From Methyloversatilis sp. (GTDB taxonomy: Bacteria > Pseudomonadota > Gammaproteobacteria > Burkholderiales > Rhodocyclaceae), in contig NZ_JAUYRO010000088.1 of NCBI RefSeq assembly GCF_030696805.1, positions 1 to 64,000 of the forward strand: a stretch of 64,000 nucleotides of DNA, written 5' to 3'. The notes below the pieces were generated by a model. The model was given only the letters and a program-made list of their open reading frames with translations, did no database searches and was not told where the DNA came from. Made by a program: the position numbers and the translations under genes. This document shows positions 26,638-35,233 of this stretch, piece by piece; position 1 is the stretch's first letter, and the number at the start of each line of letters is the position of its first letter.

Positions 26638-27056
26638 GTTGTCTGTCCTTCCCTGATGTACCGCGCCTGCAGCGCCTTGACGGCGAGTGCGGCGCGGGCG
26701 ATGTCGAGATTGCTGGCGGCGGCCAGCGCGTTGAAGACGGGTGGTGCGCTGGCGCAAATGGCGGCCTGTTCGTAGGTGGCCACTTCAATGCGGCCGATCT
26801 GCTCGGCGCGGGTGATGACAACGTTGAGCACCCGGATCAGCGCATCGGCGTGGCGCAGCACGTTGGGCGGGGTGCCGGGCATGGCGCGCACCATGTGCGC
26901 CGGCGTCGCCAGCTCGCACAGGTGGTGCTGCTTGAAGTTGGGCGTGCCGAGCAGCTGCAGCGCCATCCAGTGGCCGGTCTGAAGTTGCACCGTGTTGCGC
27001 GCCCGTCCGGGCAGCACGGCGAAATGGCGAACGTAGGCGCCGCGCTTGCGGGTCAT
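26634..27056 (-). CDS. Phage protein of unknown function
   Basis: 140 residues, mostly helical, with no recognised motif (VLNVVITRAEQIGRIEVATYEQAA). Overlaps both the methyltransferase and the next upstream gene by 4 bp, so co-translation is likely. Confidence 0.6.
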   Translation of the reverse strand: MTRKRGAYVRHFAVLPGRARNTVQLQTGHWMALQLLGTPNFKQHHLCELATPAHMVRAMPGTPPNVLRHADALIRVLNVVITRAEQIGRIEVATYEQAAICASAPPVFNALAAASNLDIARAALAVKALQARYIREGQTT

Positions 27057-27556
27057 GATTTCACCTCATCGGAAAGTCGCAGGTAGCGCCGGTAATCCAC
27101 CTTGTGGCCGTCGACCAGGAATCCCCACGTGTGCCGGCGCCGACCGCAGATGAACATCGTCCAGACGCCGCCGGGGCTCACCTCTGCTATCCGGTGGAAG
27201 GTTTGCGCCCGGGCGCTGACCATGTCGCCCGCCTTCCGGAAGTGGCGCACACCGAACACGTCCTGTTCGACGTACCACCCGCGCAGGATCACCGTGCAGT
27301 AGTCGAAAGGGTGGTCGTGCAGATGTCGGTCGTTGTCCGGGCGCACGATCCAGTGGATGCGCACGGCGATCGGTAGCCAGCGCAGCCACCAGGGGCACTG
27401 GTCCTCCGCCACGCGGCCGCGTAGAAGCCACCAGCGGCCCATGTAAAGAGAGCCGTCGCGGCCGTGGATGTGGAAATAGGGCGTGCGCTGTGCGAAACCG
27501 AGCAATGCGCCCACCAGCCAGCCGCGGCTGGCGATGAAGGCCGCCAGCCGCATCAT
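27053..27556 (-). CDS. Cupin-like phage protein
   Basis: 167 residues. HLHDHPFDYCTVILRGWYVEQ and FHRIAEVSPGGVWTMFICG resemble the two histidine motifs of a cupin barrel, which may bind a metal. The N-terminus is hydrophobic (LAAFIASRGWLVGALLGFA). Function unknown. ATGA-coupled to neighbours. Confidence 0.6.
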   Translation of the reverse strand: MMRLAAFIASRGWLVGALLGFAQRTPYFHIHGRDGSLYMGRWWLLRGRVAEDQCPWWLRWLPIAVRIHWIVRPDNDRHLHDHPFDYCTVILRGWYVEQDVFGVRHFRKAGDMVSARAQTFHRIAEVSPGGVWTMFICGRRRHTWGFLVDGHKVDYRRYLRLSDEVKS

Positions 27557-28026
27557 GACCGCACCCCCTTACGCTTCTTCTCCAGCCCCCAGCGCCGGAT
27601 GATCTCTTCGAAAGCGGCGCCGCCGTTGTTGAAGAACTGGTGCGGCTCGCGATTGTTTTCGGTGCACAGCCGGATGGCGTTCATGCAGTGCTCGAACAGC
27701 GTCACGTCCATGCAGCGCAGGTCGCTCGCGTCGAACTTCACCCGGTTGCCGTTGTACATGCTGGCCAGCAGGGTGGCGACGCGCCGGCCGCCGCTGGTGC
27801 CGCAGTGGCTGAGTGCGATGTGCACCAGCTCGGCGAGCGAATCGATCTGCGTGTGCATGTTCGCCTTGCGAAGCTGCTCGGCTTCTTCGATGGTGGCCAG
27901 GTCCATGAACTGATACAGGCGCGGCACGTCGCGCCGGCGTACCGTCATCGACACGGTCTGCATCGCGTCAGGATCCTCGATCGAGGTCATGAACTGCTCG
28001 GGGGGCAGGGGGGCGAGCGCTTCCAT
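27553..28026 (-). CDS. Phage protein of unknown function
   Basis: 157 residues, predicted mainly helical. Segments such as LAELVHIALSHCGTSGGRRVATLLASMYNGN and QFFNNGGAAFEEIIRRWGL look conserved but match no domain I can name. Start overlaps the preceding stop by one base. Confidence 0.6.
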   Translation of the reverse strand: MEALAPLPPEQFMTSIEDPDAMQTVSMTVRRRDVPRLYQFMDLATIEEAEQLRKANMHTQIDSLAELVHIALSHCGTSGGRRVATLLASMYNGNRVKFDASDLRCMDVTLFEHCMNAIRLCTENNREPHQFFNNGGAAFEEIIRRWGLEKKRKGVRS

Positions 28027-28427
28027 CAGGCGGCCCTCCTGTCAGCGGTTTCGCCGATCGGCTCGATGTAGAGACTGTCGTCGAGCTGCAGGCCCTGCCA
28101 GCAGGCTACGATGGTGATGCCATCGCGGCCATCCATCGCCGGCCAGCCCTCGATGCCGTCTTTGTAGTTGCCGCGAAAGTCCTCCCACGCGAAGGCATAG
28201 ACCACGCCGCACAAGGTGCGCGGGCGAGCGCTCTGCAGGTTGCGGACCGTGTTGAACAACTGGTCCAGCACAGCGCGGCTCACATCGCCGCCGTGGCGCA
28301 TCAACCGGTAGTCGGCGTCGCCCCAGAACTGATTGATCTCGTGAAGCTTCTCTTCCGTAATGAGGTCGGTGTCGATCTCGACCGTCATTTCGTAGTCTTG
28401 CGTGCTCAGCTTGTAGGTGCGCAGCAT
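28026..28427 (-). CDS. DUF2528-type phage protein
   Basis: 133 residues. The opening TYKLSTQDYEMTVEIDTDLITEEKLHEINQFWG and later CGVVYAFAWEDF and GWPAMDGRDGITI fit the DUF2528 family found in prophages and mobile islands. Function unknown. Confidence 0.65.
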   Translation of the reverse strand: MLRTYKLSTQDYEMTVEIDTDLITEEKLHEINQFWGDADYRLMRHGGDVSRAVLDQLFNTVRNLQSARPRTLCGVVYAFAWEDFRGNYKDGIEGWPAMDGRDGITIVACWQGLQLDDSLYIEPIGETADRRAA

Positions 28428-28429
28428 GA

Positions 28430-28864
28430 TCAGTCCTCCGGATTGAAGGGGGATAAGGCAGTGACGTGCACGGTCTGGTCACCGCCCGGCGCGCCCACGT
28501 CGACGCCGATGAACCGCATGCGCTCGTGTGCGGGCATCTGCTGCAGCGCGCCCTTGAGGGACCACATCGAAACCGGCTCGCTGCGAATGTCGCGCGCGGC
28601 CATGGTTGCAGTGGCCTGGTCGACGAACGTGATCCCGTAGATCGCGGCTGCGCCGAATAACCGGGTATGAGGCGCGATGTGAATGGAGTCGCTCTTGACC
28701 TCGGGAATGTCGAGCCGGACGAACGAACTGCCGCCGATCTGCTGTTCGCTCAGCCGTCCGGCCACTTTGGTGTGGCCGAACAGATCGACGATCGCCCACG
28801 TCTCGGCGCTGGGCTCGGGTGCGGCCGCCGGTGCGGCCGTGGTTGCGGGTGCTGTGGTCTGCAT
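28430..28864 (-). CDS. Phage/island protein of unknown function
   Basis: 144 residues from ATG 28864 (GAGAGGAGAG upstream); the track start lies in non-coding sequence. After an Ala/Pro-rich leader comes WAIVDLFGHTKVAGRLSEQQIGGSSFVRLDIPE, a pattern recurring in mobile-element proteins of unknown role. Confidence 0.65.
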   Translation of the reverse strand: MQTTAPATTAAPAAAPEPSAETWAIVDLFGHTKVAGRLSEQQIGGSSFVRLDIPEVKSDSIHIAPHTRLFGAAAIYGITFVDQATATMAARDIRSEPVSMWSLKGALQQMPAHERMRFIGVDVGAPGGDQTVHVTALSPFNPED

Positions 28865-28911
28865 GCTTCTCTCCTCTCGGTTGAGGTGGTGGGTGAAAAC
28901 GGTTGTGCCGG

Positions 28912-29475
28912 TCAGCCGTGGCGGGCCGGGAAGATGCCGAGGCCATCGACGACCGGCTTGGCGGCGCGGCGAGGCAGCATCGAGAGCAGGCGGTCGAGCA
29001 CGGTGGGCGAGGGCGCGGGTTCGGCGGCGGCGCGGGCGGATTCGGCGGCCAGTAGTTCGGCGTGAATGCTTTCGCCCAGGCGCTGGAAGTAGGCGTCGTT
29101 CGGGCCGCGGCGGGCGTACCACTCCATCAGCTCGACGGCGATCAAGGCCGTTTTGCCGGTGCTGGCCCACAGCAGGGCGTCGAGGTCGACCGCCCAGCGC
29201 GAGGTGTAGAGGTGGGCCACCAGCATGGTCAGCGGCTCGCTGAGCGCGATGTCGAGCTGGTAGCGCATGAAGGGCGAGAGGCTCACCGTGGTGAGGTGAA
29301 ACTTGTCGGCTTCAAGGCGGGCGGCGTCGAGTTCGTCGAAGGCCTCGACCACGCCGGGGCGGGCGGGATCTACGCGCAGCAGCAGGCGGCCGGCGTCGAG
29401 CAGTTGCTGCACCGTGGCCGCGGCACGGATGAGCCGGCGGCTGTGCGGGTTGAGCAGGGGGGCGGGCAAGGGCAT
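28912..29475 (-). CDS. Helical phage protein of unknown function
   Basis: 187 residues from ATG 29475 with GGAGGAGA upstream. Ala/Leu-rich helices dominate (LIRAAATVQQLLDAGRLLLRV, LLAAESARAAAEPAPSP). No catalytic motif recognised. Confidence 0.6.
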   Translation of the reverse strand: MPLPAPLLNPHSRRLIRAAATVQQLLDAGRLLLRVDPARPGVVEAFDELDAARLEADKFHLTTVSLSPFMRYQLDIALSEPLTMLVAHLYTSRWAVDLDALLWASTGKTALIAVELMEWYARRGPNDAYFQRLGESIHAELLAAESARAAAEPAPSPTVLDRLLSMLPRRAAKPVVDGLGIFPARHG

Positions 29476-29494
29476 GGCGATCTCCTCCGGTGGG

Positions 29495-29725
29495 TCAGCA
29501 AGGGGTGCAGCAGCGAGCCGAGGCGGCGGCCTCGGGGTGGGAAAGCTCGACGCGCGTGCGCATGCCTGCCCAGCGGGCGGCACGGCGGCGGCGCATGAGG
29601 GCGCCCAGGCACAGCAGGGCGTGAAGGTCGGGCGCGGCGAGCGCGTCTTCAAAGCTGCAGCGCCAGCCGGTGGTTGCGTAGGCGGCCTGCAGTTCGTCGC
29701 GGGTGATGGGGGCGCGGGCGGTCAT
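29495..29725 (-). CDS. Small phage protein of unknown function
   Basis: 76 residues from ATG 29725, overlapping the Dam stop codon (ATGA). It opens MTARAPITRDELQAAYATTGW and ends Cys-rich (SARCCTPC). No family recognised. Confidence 0.55.
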   Translation of the reverse strand: MTARAPITRDELQAAYATTGWRCSFEDALAAPDLHALLCLGALMRRRRAARWAGMRTRVELSHPEAAASARCCTPC

Positions 29726-30582
29726 GCGAAAAGCCCCGCCGGGTGAGTCGAAAGTGCGTTCAGTACTTTCGGGTTGATCCACACGCACTCGGTGCGGCGT
29801 GCCGTGCCGCGATGTGCAGATGCGCGGGCGTGGGTCGAGCAGTGCGTCCAGTCGCCGAGCGCCTCTTCGTACATCGGCGACGGGTAGCCCGACAGCACTA
29901 CGTAACCGCGCAGGGTGCGCAGCACTTCCAGCAGCGCGCCGTGGTCGGCGTCGGTCATTTCGTGCCGGTAGCAGCCGTTCGAGCCCCTGAGTTGTCGGGT
30001 ACCGAAGACGTAGGGCGGATCAACGAAGTGCAGCGCGTCGTCGCCGTCGTGTTGCTGCAGCACCTCGATCGCCGGGCGGTTCTCGATGAGCACGCCGCAC
30101 AGCCGCTGGCCAGCGATCGCAATGGTCTGCGGATAGCGTGCCCAGACGTGCTGCGCGGTGGAGTTCAGGCGCTTAGTGTCGATGCGAAACCCGGTGCTGC
30201 TCTTCGTGGCGCCGCCACTGCCAAAGCCCATGAAGGCGCGCACCGCTGTGCGCCGTGCCTGCTCGACCGGGTCAGCGCACCGCACCCACGACAGTTCGAA
30301 CTCGGCCCGCGCGTACGGCGTGAGGGTGATCTGTTCAATCAGCCGGGCGCGCATATCCGGATCTCGTAGCACGCGGAAGAAACTGACGATTTCGCCGTCC
30401 AGGTCGTTGTAGACCTCGGCATAGGCGCGCGGCTTTTGCAGCAGCACGCCAGCGCCACCGCCGAATGCCTCGGTGTAGGTCTGATGCGCCGGGAAGAACT
30501 GCATCACCCACTGCGCGAGCCGGAACTTGCTGCCGTGGTAGCGAAGCGCCGGGCTGGTGATGGTCGGCAGCGGGGCGTTCAT
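29722..30582 (-). CDS. D12-class DNA adenine methylase
   Basis: 286 residues from ATG 30582, coupled to the upstream gene by ATGA. RYHGSKFRLAQW is the AdoMet-side N-terminal motif, EAFGGGAGVLLQKP motif I, EVYNDLDGEIVSFFRVLR follows, and VDPPYVFG is the catalytic DPPY motif. It modifies adenine N6, most likely in a short site such as GATC, but specificity cannot be read directly. It is one of two such genes in the prophage and is part of the early operon. Confidence 0.9.
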   Translation of the reverse strand: MNAPLPTITSPALRYHGSKFRLAQWVMQFFPAHQTYTEAFGGGAGVLLQKPRAYAEVYNDLDGEIVSFFRVLRDPDMRARLIEQITLTPYARAEFELSWVRCADPVEQARRTAVRAFMGFGSGGATKSSTGFRIDTKRLNSTAQHVWARYPQTIAIAGQRLCGVLIENRPAIEVLQQHDGDDALHFVDPPYVFGTRQLRGSNGCYRHEMTDADHGALLEVLRTLRGYVVLSGYPSPMYEEALGDWTHCSTHARASAHRGTARRTECVWINPKVLNALSTHPAGLFA

Positions 30583-30872
30583 GCGCGCACCCTTCTGGCG
30601 GCCGGCGCTGCCTTCCGTGCGACCTTCTCTGCCGCCGATTTCGCCTCTGCCAGTGTCTGGAAGCCGCGCTCGGTGCCGATGCACGCGTTGTCGCTGCACC
30701 ACGGCTGGCACGGGTTCTTCGGTGGCGTGGTTGAGCGGTAGGCGCAGTACTTGCCGCGATGCACGCCGGGCACGGCCGGGAAGTGGGCGACCCAGACCGG
30801 CGCGTGAAGGTGGCGCCAGATGCGCAGGCCGTAGTGCTGCTCGGGGGCGTTGAAGGTGTTTGCCATCGCCAT
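30579..30872 (-). CDS. Small phage protein of unknown function
   Basis: 97 residues from ATG 30872 (ATG 30866 also possible). Contains YGLRIWRHLHAPVWVAHFPAVPG and Cys-bearing PCQPWCSDNAC, then a basic Ala/Lys-rich tail. No family recognised. Overlaps genes on both sides. Confidence 0.55.
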   Translation of the reverse strand: MAMANTFNAPEQHYGLRIWRHLHAPVWVAHFPAVPGVHRGKYCAYRSTTPPKNPCQPWCSDNACIGTERGFQTLAEAKSAAEKVARKAAPAARRVRA

Positions 30873-33568
30873 CAAGCCTCGAAACACCAGCACTTGACCG
30901 ACTGCGGCTTGGTCACCGGGTTGCTGCTGTTCACATGCACGCGCTTGTTGTAGGCCTCATGCAGGCGCGAATTCACCGTGCGCACGTCGATGAACTTGTG
31001 CTGCCGGCTGGTGCGCAGCACGCGCTTCAAGTCAGGGATCGGCGGGAACTTCAGCTTGCGGTCGCCGCACACCTGCTCGAAGTGCGGCAGGCTGATGGCG
31101 ATCACGCTGGTGTCGCGGCTGTGGTTGAGCAGGCCGTCGCTAAATTCGCCGCCGTCTTCGAGGTAATCGAAGATTTCCCAGAATTCGGCGACCAACGGGT
31201 GGTCGGCGCTGATCGCCTCTTGGCGTGCCTTGGCGCACTCGATCAACTGGTTCCAGCCGGCGGCGGCGTAGTGCTTCGGCAGGATGCCGATGCGCACCAG
31301 GCACAACACCAGCGCCATGATTTGTGCGTGGTTCTTGATCACGCGCACGTTGCGTATCTCGCGCACGGCCGACAGGGCTTTCTCGGCCTCGGCAACCTTC
31401 TCCACGAAGCACTTGAGCACCTCTTCTTCACGCTGCGCCGCGCGCAAAATGAAGCCGCTCACGCTTTCCATTTCGGTGCGTTCGAGCTGCTCGGCGGCAG
31501 CGCGTGACTGCGGCGTCTGGGCGCTGCGGTCGAAGTGCAGATGCACGATGCGACTGAGGATGGCCTCGCTCGCATTCACATCTGCGTTTTGGCTGATCAC
31601 CACCGCGCCTCGGAACGGCGGCTCGTAGGTCGCGTTGCCGCCGTCTTTCACGCCGCGCGCGCGCACGCTGCGGCCGTTGTAGGCGGTTTTCAGTTCATCC
31701 CAGTCGAAGCCGCCCTTCTTCGAGTCGTCGCCGCGGTCGGCTTCGATGAGCACCACCGGCAGGTTGCTCACCTGGGCGAAGTTGCGCGCCCGCGCGGCCA
31801 GCGTCGATTTCGAGGGGTCGAAGCCTTCGTAGTCGAGCCGGCCGCAGAGCTTCCACAGAAACTCGATCAGCGTTGATTTGCCGGCGCCCGGCTCGCCCAC
31901 CACCTCGAGGAAGGGGTAGCTCTTGGCCAGCGCGCGGATCTGCTCGGCGTACAGCGCACCGAACCAGAAGGCCAGCGCCACCACGCCCTTGGCGCCGAAG
32001 GCCTCCCATATGGCGTCGACCCACTCGGTGGTGAAGCGCTTCGCGTCGGGGTTGATCTGCAGACCGACCGAGCCGTTGAGGCTCTTGACCGAGAGGCGGC
32101 CGATCTCGAAGTAATCGTCGTCGTTCAGCTCATAGGTGCGGCCCTTCGACACCGCCACGTTGCCAAAGACGTAGCAGGTGTGCTCGCGGCTGTAGCCGAT
32201 GAAGTCGATCGTTTCAACGCTGGTGATGAACCTGAGCTGTTGCTTCCACAGCGCATCGAGCATGCCGGTGCTGCCGGTGTAGATGGCGCCCTGCGCCATG
32301 CCGAGCAGCCGCTTCTTGAACTCGGCACCGCTGGCCAGCTGCGCCGACGTGAAGGTGTTTTTCACCGGCGCCGTGTCGTTCGGGAAGCTGACGCGCAGGT
32401 AGTACCAGCTGTCATCGGTGACGCTGTCGCGCTGGTAGTAGAGCGCCTGCGGGTAGCAGGTCGCGATCTCGTTCACCGCGTGCGCGTTGGCCAGCGCGCG
32501 TTCGCGCACCTCTTGCTTCGAGAGTTTCTTTTCGCCGTCTTCCTCCTCGATCGCATTGGAGGCGGCGGTGTACTTCTCGAGGTCGAGCTTGAACCAGTAG
32601 AGCCGGTTGCCGAACTCGAACGGGAAGCTGCTGCCGGCGCCGCGCTGGTACATCAGCAGCGCCTTGTCGCCCGCCGATTGCGCGGTGAGCAGCGCGCCGT
32701 GGTACAGGTAGGTGTCGATGTCGCTGGGCTTGAGCCGGTCGCGCTGGAACATGTCGTTCCAGTCGAGCTTTGCCCGGCCGGTCTGCGGGATCTGCGCGGC
32801 GATGGTTGTCCAGCCCGCCTCCTGCGATGCCTTGACCCACTTGCGCGTGAAGCTGCGCCCCGCCTTGTCGGCGTCGAGCGCCCATATCACCTTCGGCCGA
32901 TCGACCTTTGCTGCCGCGCAGGCCTCGGCCAGCGCGGCCAGGCTGGCGGCGCAATCGTTGTTGCAGCTCAGGGCTGACACCGCAGTGATGCCGACATGCA
33001 GCAGCGCGATGGCGTCGAAGATGCCCTCGACGATCCACAGCTCGCGGTTGCCCTTGATGTCGGTCAGGTCAATGCCCGGCGGCGCCCACCAAGTGTGCGC
33101 GTAGCTGCCGCGGAATGTGGCCTTGCGGCTCCCGAAGCGGCCGGGCTGGTCGATGATGCGTTCCCAGTAGCCGCCACCCTGCAGCGCGAAGCGCACCGTT
33201 GAGCTGCCCGCCTTGATCGAGGGGTCGAAGTAGGTCTCTTGTGTGTACCAGCCCTTGATGCGCGCCAGATCGAAGCCGCGCGCCATCTTGAGATACGCGT
33301 CGGCGGCGGCGTACGGGTTTTCAGGGGTGACCGGGTGGCGCTCGGTCCAGCGCTCGAACAGGTCGGGGTACAGCTCTTTCACGTGGTACTCGGCGCCGCA
33401 CTTCGAGAGGCGGTCGCACTTCAACACCCACGGCGATTCCTGCCATGTCCAGAGGCTCTTTTTTCCGCACTGGGGGCACACACCCTCGCGCAGGTGCTTG
33501 TCGCGTGGCTTGAACGCGTAGTCCCTGTCGAGGCGGGCGGTGATGTCGGCGTGCAGCCTGGAATCCAT
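30872..33568 (-). CDS. Toprim primase/helicase-like replication protein
   Basis: 898 residues. The N-terminal zinc ribbon (CPQCGKKSLW...LSKCGAEYH) and Toprim domain (LWIVEGIFDAIALL with the catalytic Glu, then WALDADKAG with the DxD) indicate a DnaG-like primase. A central linker is followed by an ATPase with Walker A VVGEPGAGKSTLIEF and Walker B VVLIEADRG, as in DUF927/helicase-type proteins. The layout resembles the P4 alpha protein in logic (primase plus helicase) rather than P2 GpA. It is the only obvious replication initiator candidate in the prophage. Confidence 0.87.
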   Translation of the reverse strand: MDSRLHADITARLDRDYAFKPRDKHLREGVCPQCGKKSLWTWQESPWVLKCDRLSKCGAEYHVKELYPDLFERWTERHPVTPENPYAAADAYLKMARGFDLARIKGWYTQETYFDPSIKAGSSTVRFALQGGGYWERIIDQPGRFGSRKATFRGSYAHTWWAPPGIDLTDIKGNRELWIVEGIFDAIALLHVGITAVSALSCNNDCAASLAALAEACAAAKVDRPKVIWALDADKAGRSFTRKWVKASQEAGWTTIAAQIPQTGRAKLDWNDMFQRDRLKPSDIDTYLYHGALLTAQSAGDKALLMYQRGAGSSFPFEFGNRLYWFKLDLEKYTAASNAIEEEDGEKKLSKQEVRERALANAHAVNEIATCYPQALYYQRDSVTDDSWYYLRVSFPNDTAPVKNTFTSAQLASGAEFKKRLLGMAQGAIYTGSTGMLDALWKQQLRFITSVETIDFIGYSREHTCYVFGNVAVSKGRTYELNDDDYFEIGRLSVKSLNGSVGLQINPDAKRFTTEWVDAIWEAFGAKGVVALAFWFGALYAEQIRALAKSYPFLEVVGEPGAGKSTLIEFLWKLCGRLDYEGFDPSKSTLAARARNFAQVSNLPVVLIEADRGDDSKKGGFDWDELKTAYNGRSVRARGVKDGGNATYEPPFRGAVVISQNADVNASEAILSRIVHLHFDRSAQTPQSRAAAEQLERTEMESVSGFILRAAQREEEVLKCFVEKVAEAEKALSAVREIRNVRVIKNHAQIMALVLCLVRIGILPKHYAAAGWNQLIECAKARQEAISADHPLVAEFWEIFDYLEDGGEFSDGLLNHSRDTSVIAISLPHFEQVCGDRKLKFPPIPDLKRVLRTSRQHKFIDVRTVNSRLHEAYNKRVHVNSSNPVTKPQSVKCWCFEA

Positions 33569-33660
33569 GTCTTTGTATTTCTTTTGGCAAAAAGGGTCCC
33601 TGCGCGCGGCGAAATGGCCGAGCGGCGGGTGGTGTTTTCAGGGGTTTCGGGCGGCGGCTG

Positions 33661-33948
33661 TCAGCCGCTCGGAGGGCCGGTTTCGATCAGTGAAAGCTGC
33701 AGTTCATCGCATGGCGCGTTCTGCAATTTCTTGCTTCGGGTGATCGCGTAGTTGAACGGCCAGCCCGACTGCTTTTCTTTGGGCAGCAGGCTGTCGCCTA
33801 CGGTGCGAACGATGCTGATCATCGCCACGAATATGTGGCTGCACCGGCCATTGGTGCAGTGGTAGTACTGCTCGCGGCTCACGTCGGACATCGGGCGTGA
33901 AGTGCGGATGTGCGCGGTGTGGCCGCAGATCGGGCAGGGCATGCTCAC
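33661..33948 (-). CDS. ogr: Ogr/Delta-type zinc finger late activator
   Basis: 95 residues. CPICGHTAHIRTSRPMSDVSR and YYHCTNGRCSHIFVAMIS form the Cys4 finger of the Ogr/Delta family (CPxC, 20-odd residues, CxxxxC). These proteins activate P2 late promoters. Unlike P2, where ogr lies between D and att, this copy sits in the early operon directly after the CII-like gene, with which it overlaps by 4 bp. Confidence 0.88.
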   Translation of the reverse strand: MSMPCPICGHTAHIRTSRPMSDVSREQYYHCTNGRCSHIFVAMISIVRTVGDSLLPKEKQSGWPFNYAITRSKKLQNAPCDELQLSLIETGPPSG

Positions 33949-34427
33949 GGCCGTCTCCGTCCGCGTGAGGGCTGCACCAGCGCCTTGAGCCGAGCCTTCA
34001 GCGCGTGCAGCGCCTGCTCATGGCGGTAGATCGCCTGGTCGATCTCGGCCATTTCCGAGTGCTCGATGTGCTGGTCGGCAAGGGCGGCGTCGATCGCCGC
34101 GCCCACTTGGCCGTGGCTGAGCCAGACGTGCGTGATCATTTCGAGCACCGCCAGATCGCTGGGCTGCACGTCGGCGTCGACGCGTATCGCGACATGGCTG
34201 TGGTTTGCGCACAGCGCATGGAGCACGGCGTAGTCGCTCGTGACGGCCATGGTGGCGTCGGCATCGGCGAGAGAGGCCGAGTTGCCGGGAAACTCCGGGT
34301 TGGCCTTGTTGCGCAGCACGCCGCCCTTGATCGGGTGACCGAACTGGGTAAGCACCACGGCAAGGGCGTCTGCCCCGCCGGGGTAGCGGTGCACGGTGCC
34401 GTGGAAGGCGCGGAGCACGCTGTTCAT
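33945..34427 (-). CDS. CII-like (CP76-type) phage regulatory protein
   Basis: 160 residues from ATG 34427 (AGGGG upstream). The N-terminus MNSVLRAFHGTVHRYPGGADALA and GGVLRNKANPEF match phage regulatory CII/CP76 proteins, which have a helix-turn-helix. The rest is helical. Second gene of the early operon. Confidence 0.82.
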   Translation of the reverse strand: MNSVLRAFHGTVHRYPGGADALAVVLTQFGHPIKGGVLRNKANPEFPGNSASLADADATMAVTSDYAVLHALCANHSHVAIRVDADVQPSDLAVLEMITHVWLSHGQVGAAIDAALADQHIEHSEMAEIDQAIYRHEQALHALKARLKALVQPSRGRRRP

Positions 34428-34482
34428 GCGCGGCCCCTGCATTCGCATGGTGTATGCAACTGGATGTGCCCCGAGAATGACA

Positions 34483-34668
34483 TCAGGCGGCCTCACTCAT
34501 CGCGTTGATGAGCAGCGTGCGGGCCATGTTGGCCAGGCTGCGCCCTTCGCGCTGCGCCAGCTCTGACAACTGGCGTTTTTCTTCAGCCTGCAGCACCACG
34601 GCCACGCGGGGTTGCGTGCCCTTGCCCTTGGGCGTGCGCGCGGCTGATGGTTTTGCGGCGGCGTTCAT
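34483..34668 (-). CDS. Small ribbon-helix-helix-like protein (candidate Cox/excisionase analogue)
   Basis: 61 residues from ATG 34668. A basic disordered start is followed by TQPRVAVVLQAEEKRQLSELAQREGRSLANMARTLL, the strand-helix-helix of RHH DNA-binding proteins. First gene of the leftward early operon and divergent from the repressor, the position of cox in P2. That function is inferred. Confidence 0.7.
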   Translation of the reverse strand: MNAAAKPSAARTPKGKGTQPRVAVVLQAEEKRQLSELAQREGRSLANMARTLLINAMSEAA

Positions 34669-34697
34669 GTCGTCTATGCTCCGAAGTACGTTAAAGC

Positions 34698-34739
34698 ACA
34701 CTATGACCACACTATTGTATGAAAAAGCGTACATGTCAA
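34698..34739 (-). promoter_or_regulatory. Early promoter with tandem operator half-sites
   Basis: On the minus strand TTGACA (34734-34739), a 17-bp spacer and AATAGT (34711-34716) make a strong sigma-70 promoter for the early operon. Two direct repeats ACACTAT (34698-34704 and 34709-34715) are 11 bp apart, one helical turn, and overlap the -10. The -35 overlaps the repressor start codon. Direct-repeat operators are typical of P2-type C repressors. Confidence 0.65.
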
Positions 34740-35233
34740 GCAACAGATGTTCGGTAGAGCAAACATTTTCTGAACGGCTGGAGGAAGAGCGGAAGCGCCT
34801 TGAGCTGAATCAGGACGACGCGGCGCTCATCGTGAACCGCAGGCGGCAGGCGTGGGCGGCTTGGGAACGCGGCGAAACCAGCCCTGACGCCCGCGAGCTG
34901 GATCTACTCGCAGCGCGCGGCTTCGACGTCGTGTTTCTGCTCACCGGCGATCGTTCGCCAGAGTTGCTCAGTCGTGACGAATCGCAGCTGCTGGATGATG
35001 TGCGCGGCATGGACGATCGCGCCCGCCGCATGTTGCGGGCCATGGTCGACGCGTGGCACGGCTGGGCGCCGCGTGCCATGCCGACCGGTAGTGCGACGGC
35101 CGTCTATGACGCACGGCCCGAGTCCGCCTCCGCGGCCACACTGCATGACGTGGCACTCGACCGTAAGCAGGCCTTGCCTGGCGAGCGTGTAAAGCTCGGG
35201 CGTACCAGCGCGGGGCGCAAGCGCACGGTCTAG
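34733..35233 (+). CDS. Phage repressor (helix-turn-helix, C-type)
   Basis: 166 residues from ATG 34733 (ATG 34703 is an alternative). FSERLEEERKRLELNQDDAALIVNRRRQAWAAWERGETSPDARELDLLAARGFDVVFLLTG is an XRE-type helix-turn-helix domain. The C-terminal half is Ala-rich without a LexA-like protease motif, so induction would not be by RecA-assisted self-cleavage. It is the only gene of the immunity switch on the plus strand. Confidence 0.82.
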   Translation: MSSNRCSVEQTFSERLEEERKRLELNQDDAALIVNRRRQAWAAWERGETSPDARELDLLAARGFDVVFLLTGDRSPELLSRDESQLLDDVRGMDDRARRMLRAMVDAWHGWAPRAMPTGSATAVYDARPESASAATLHDVALDRKQALPGERVKLGRTSAGRKRTV

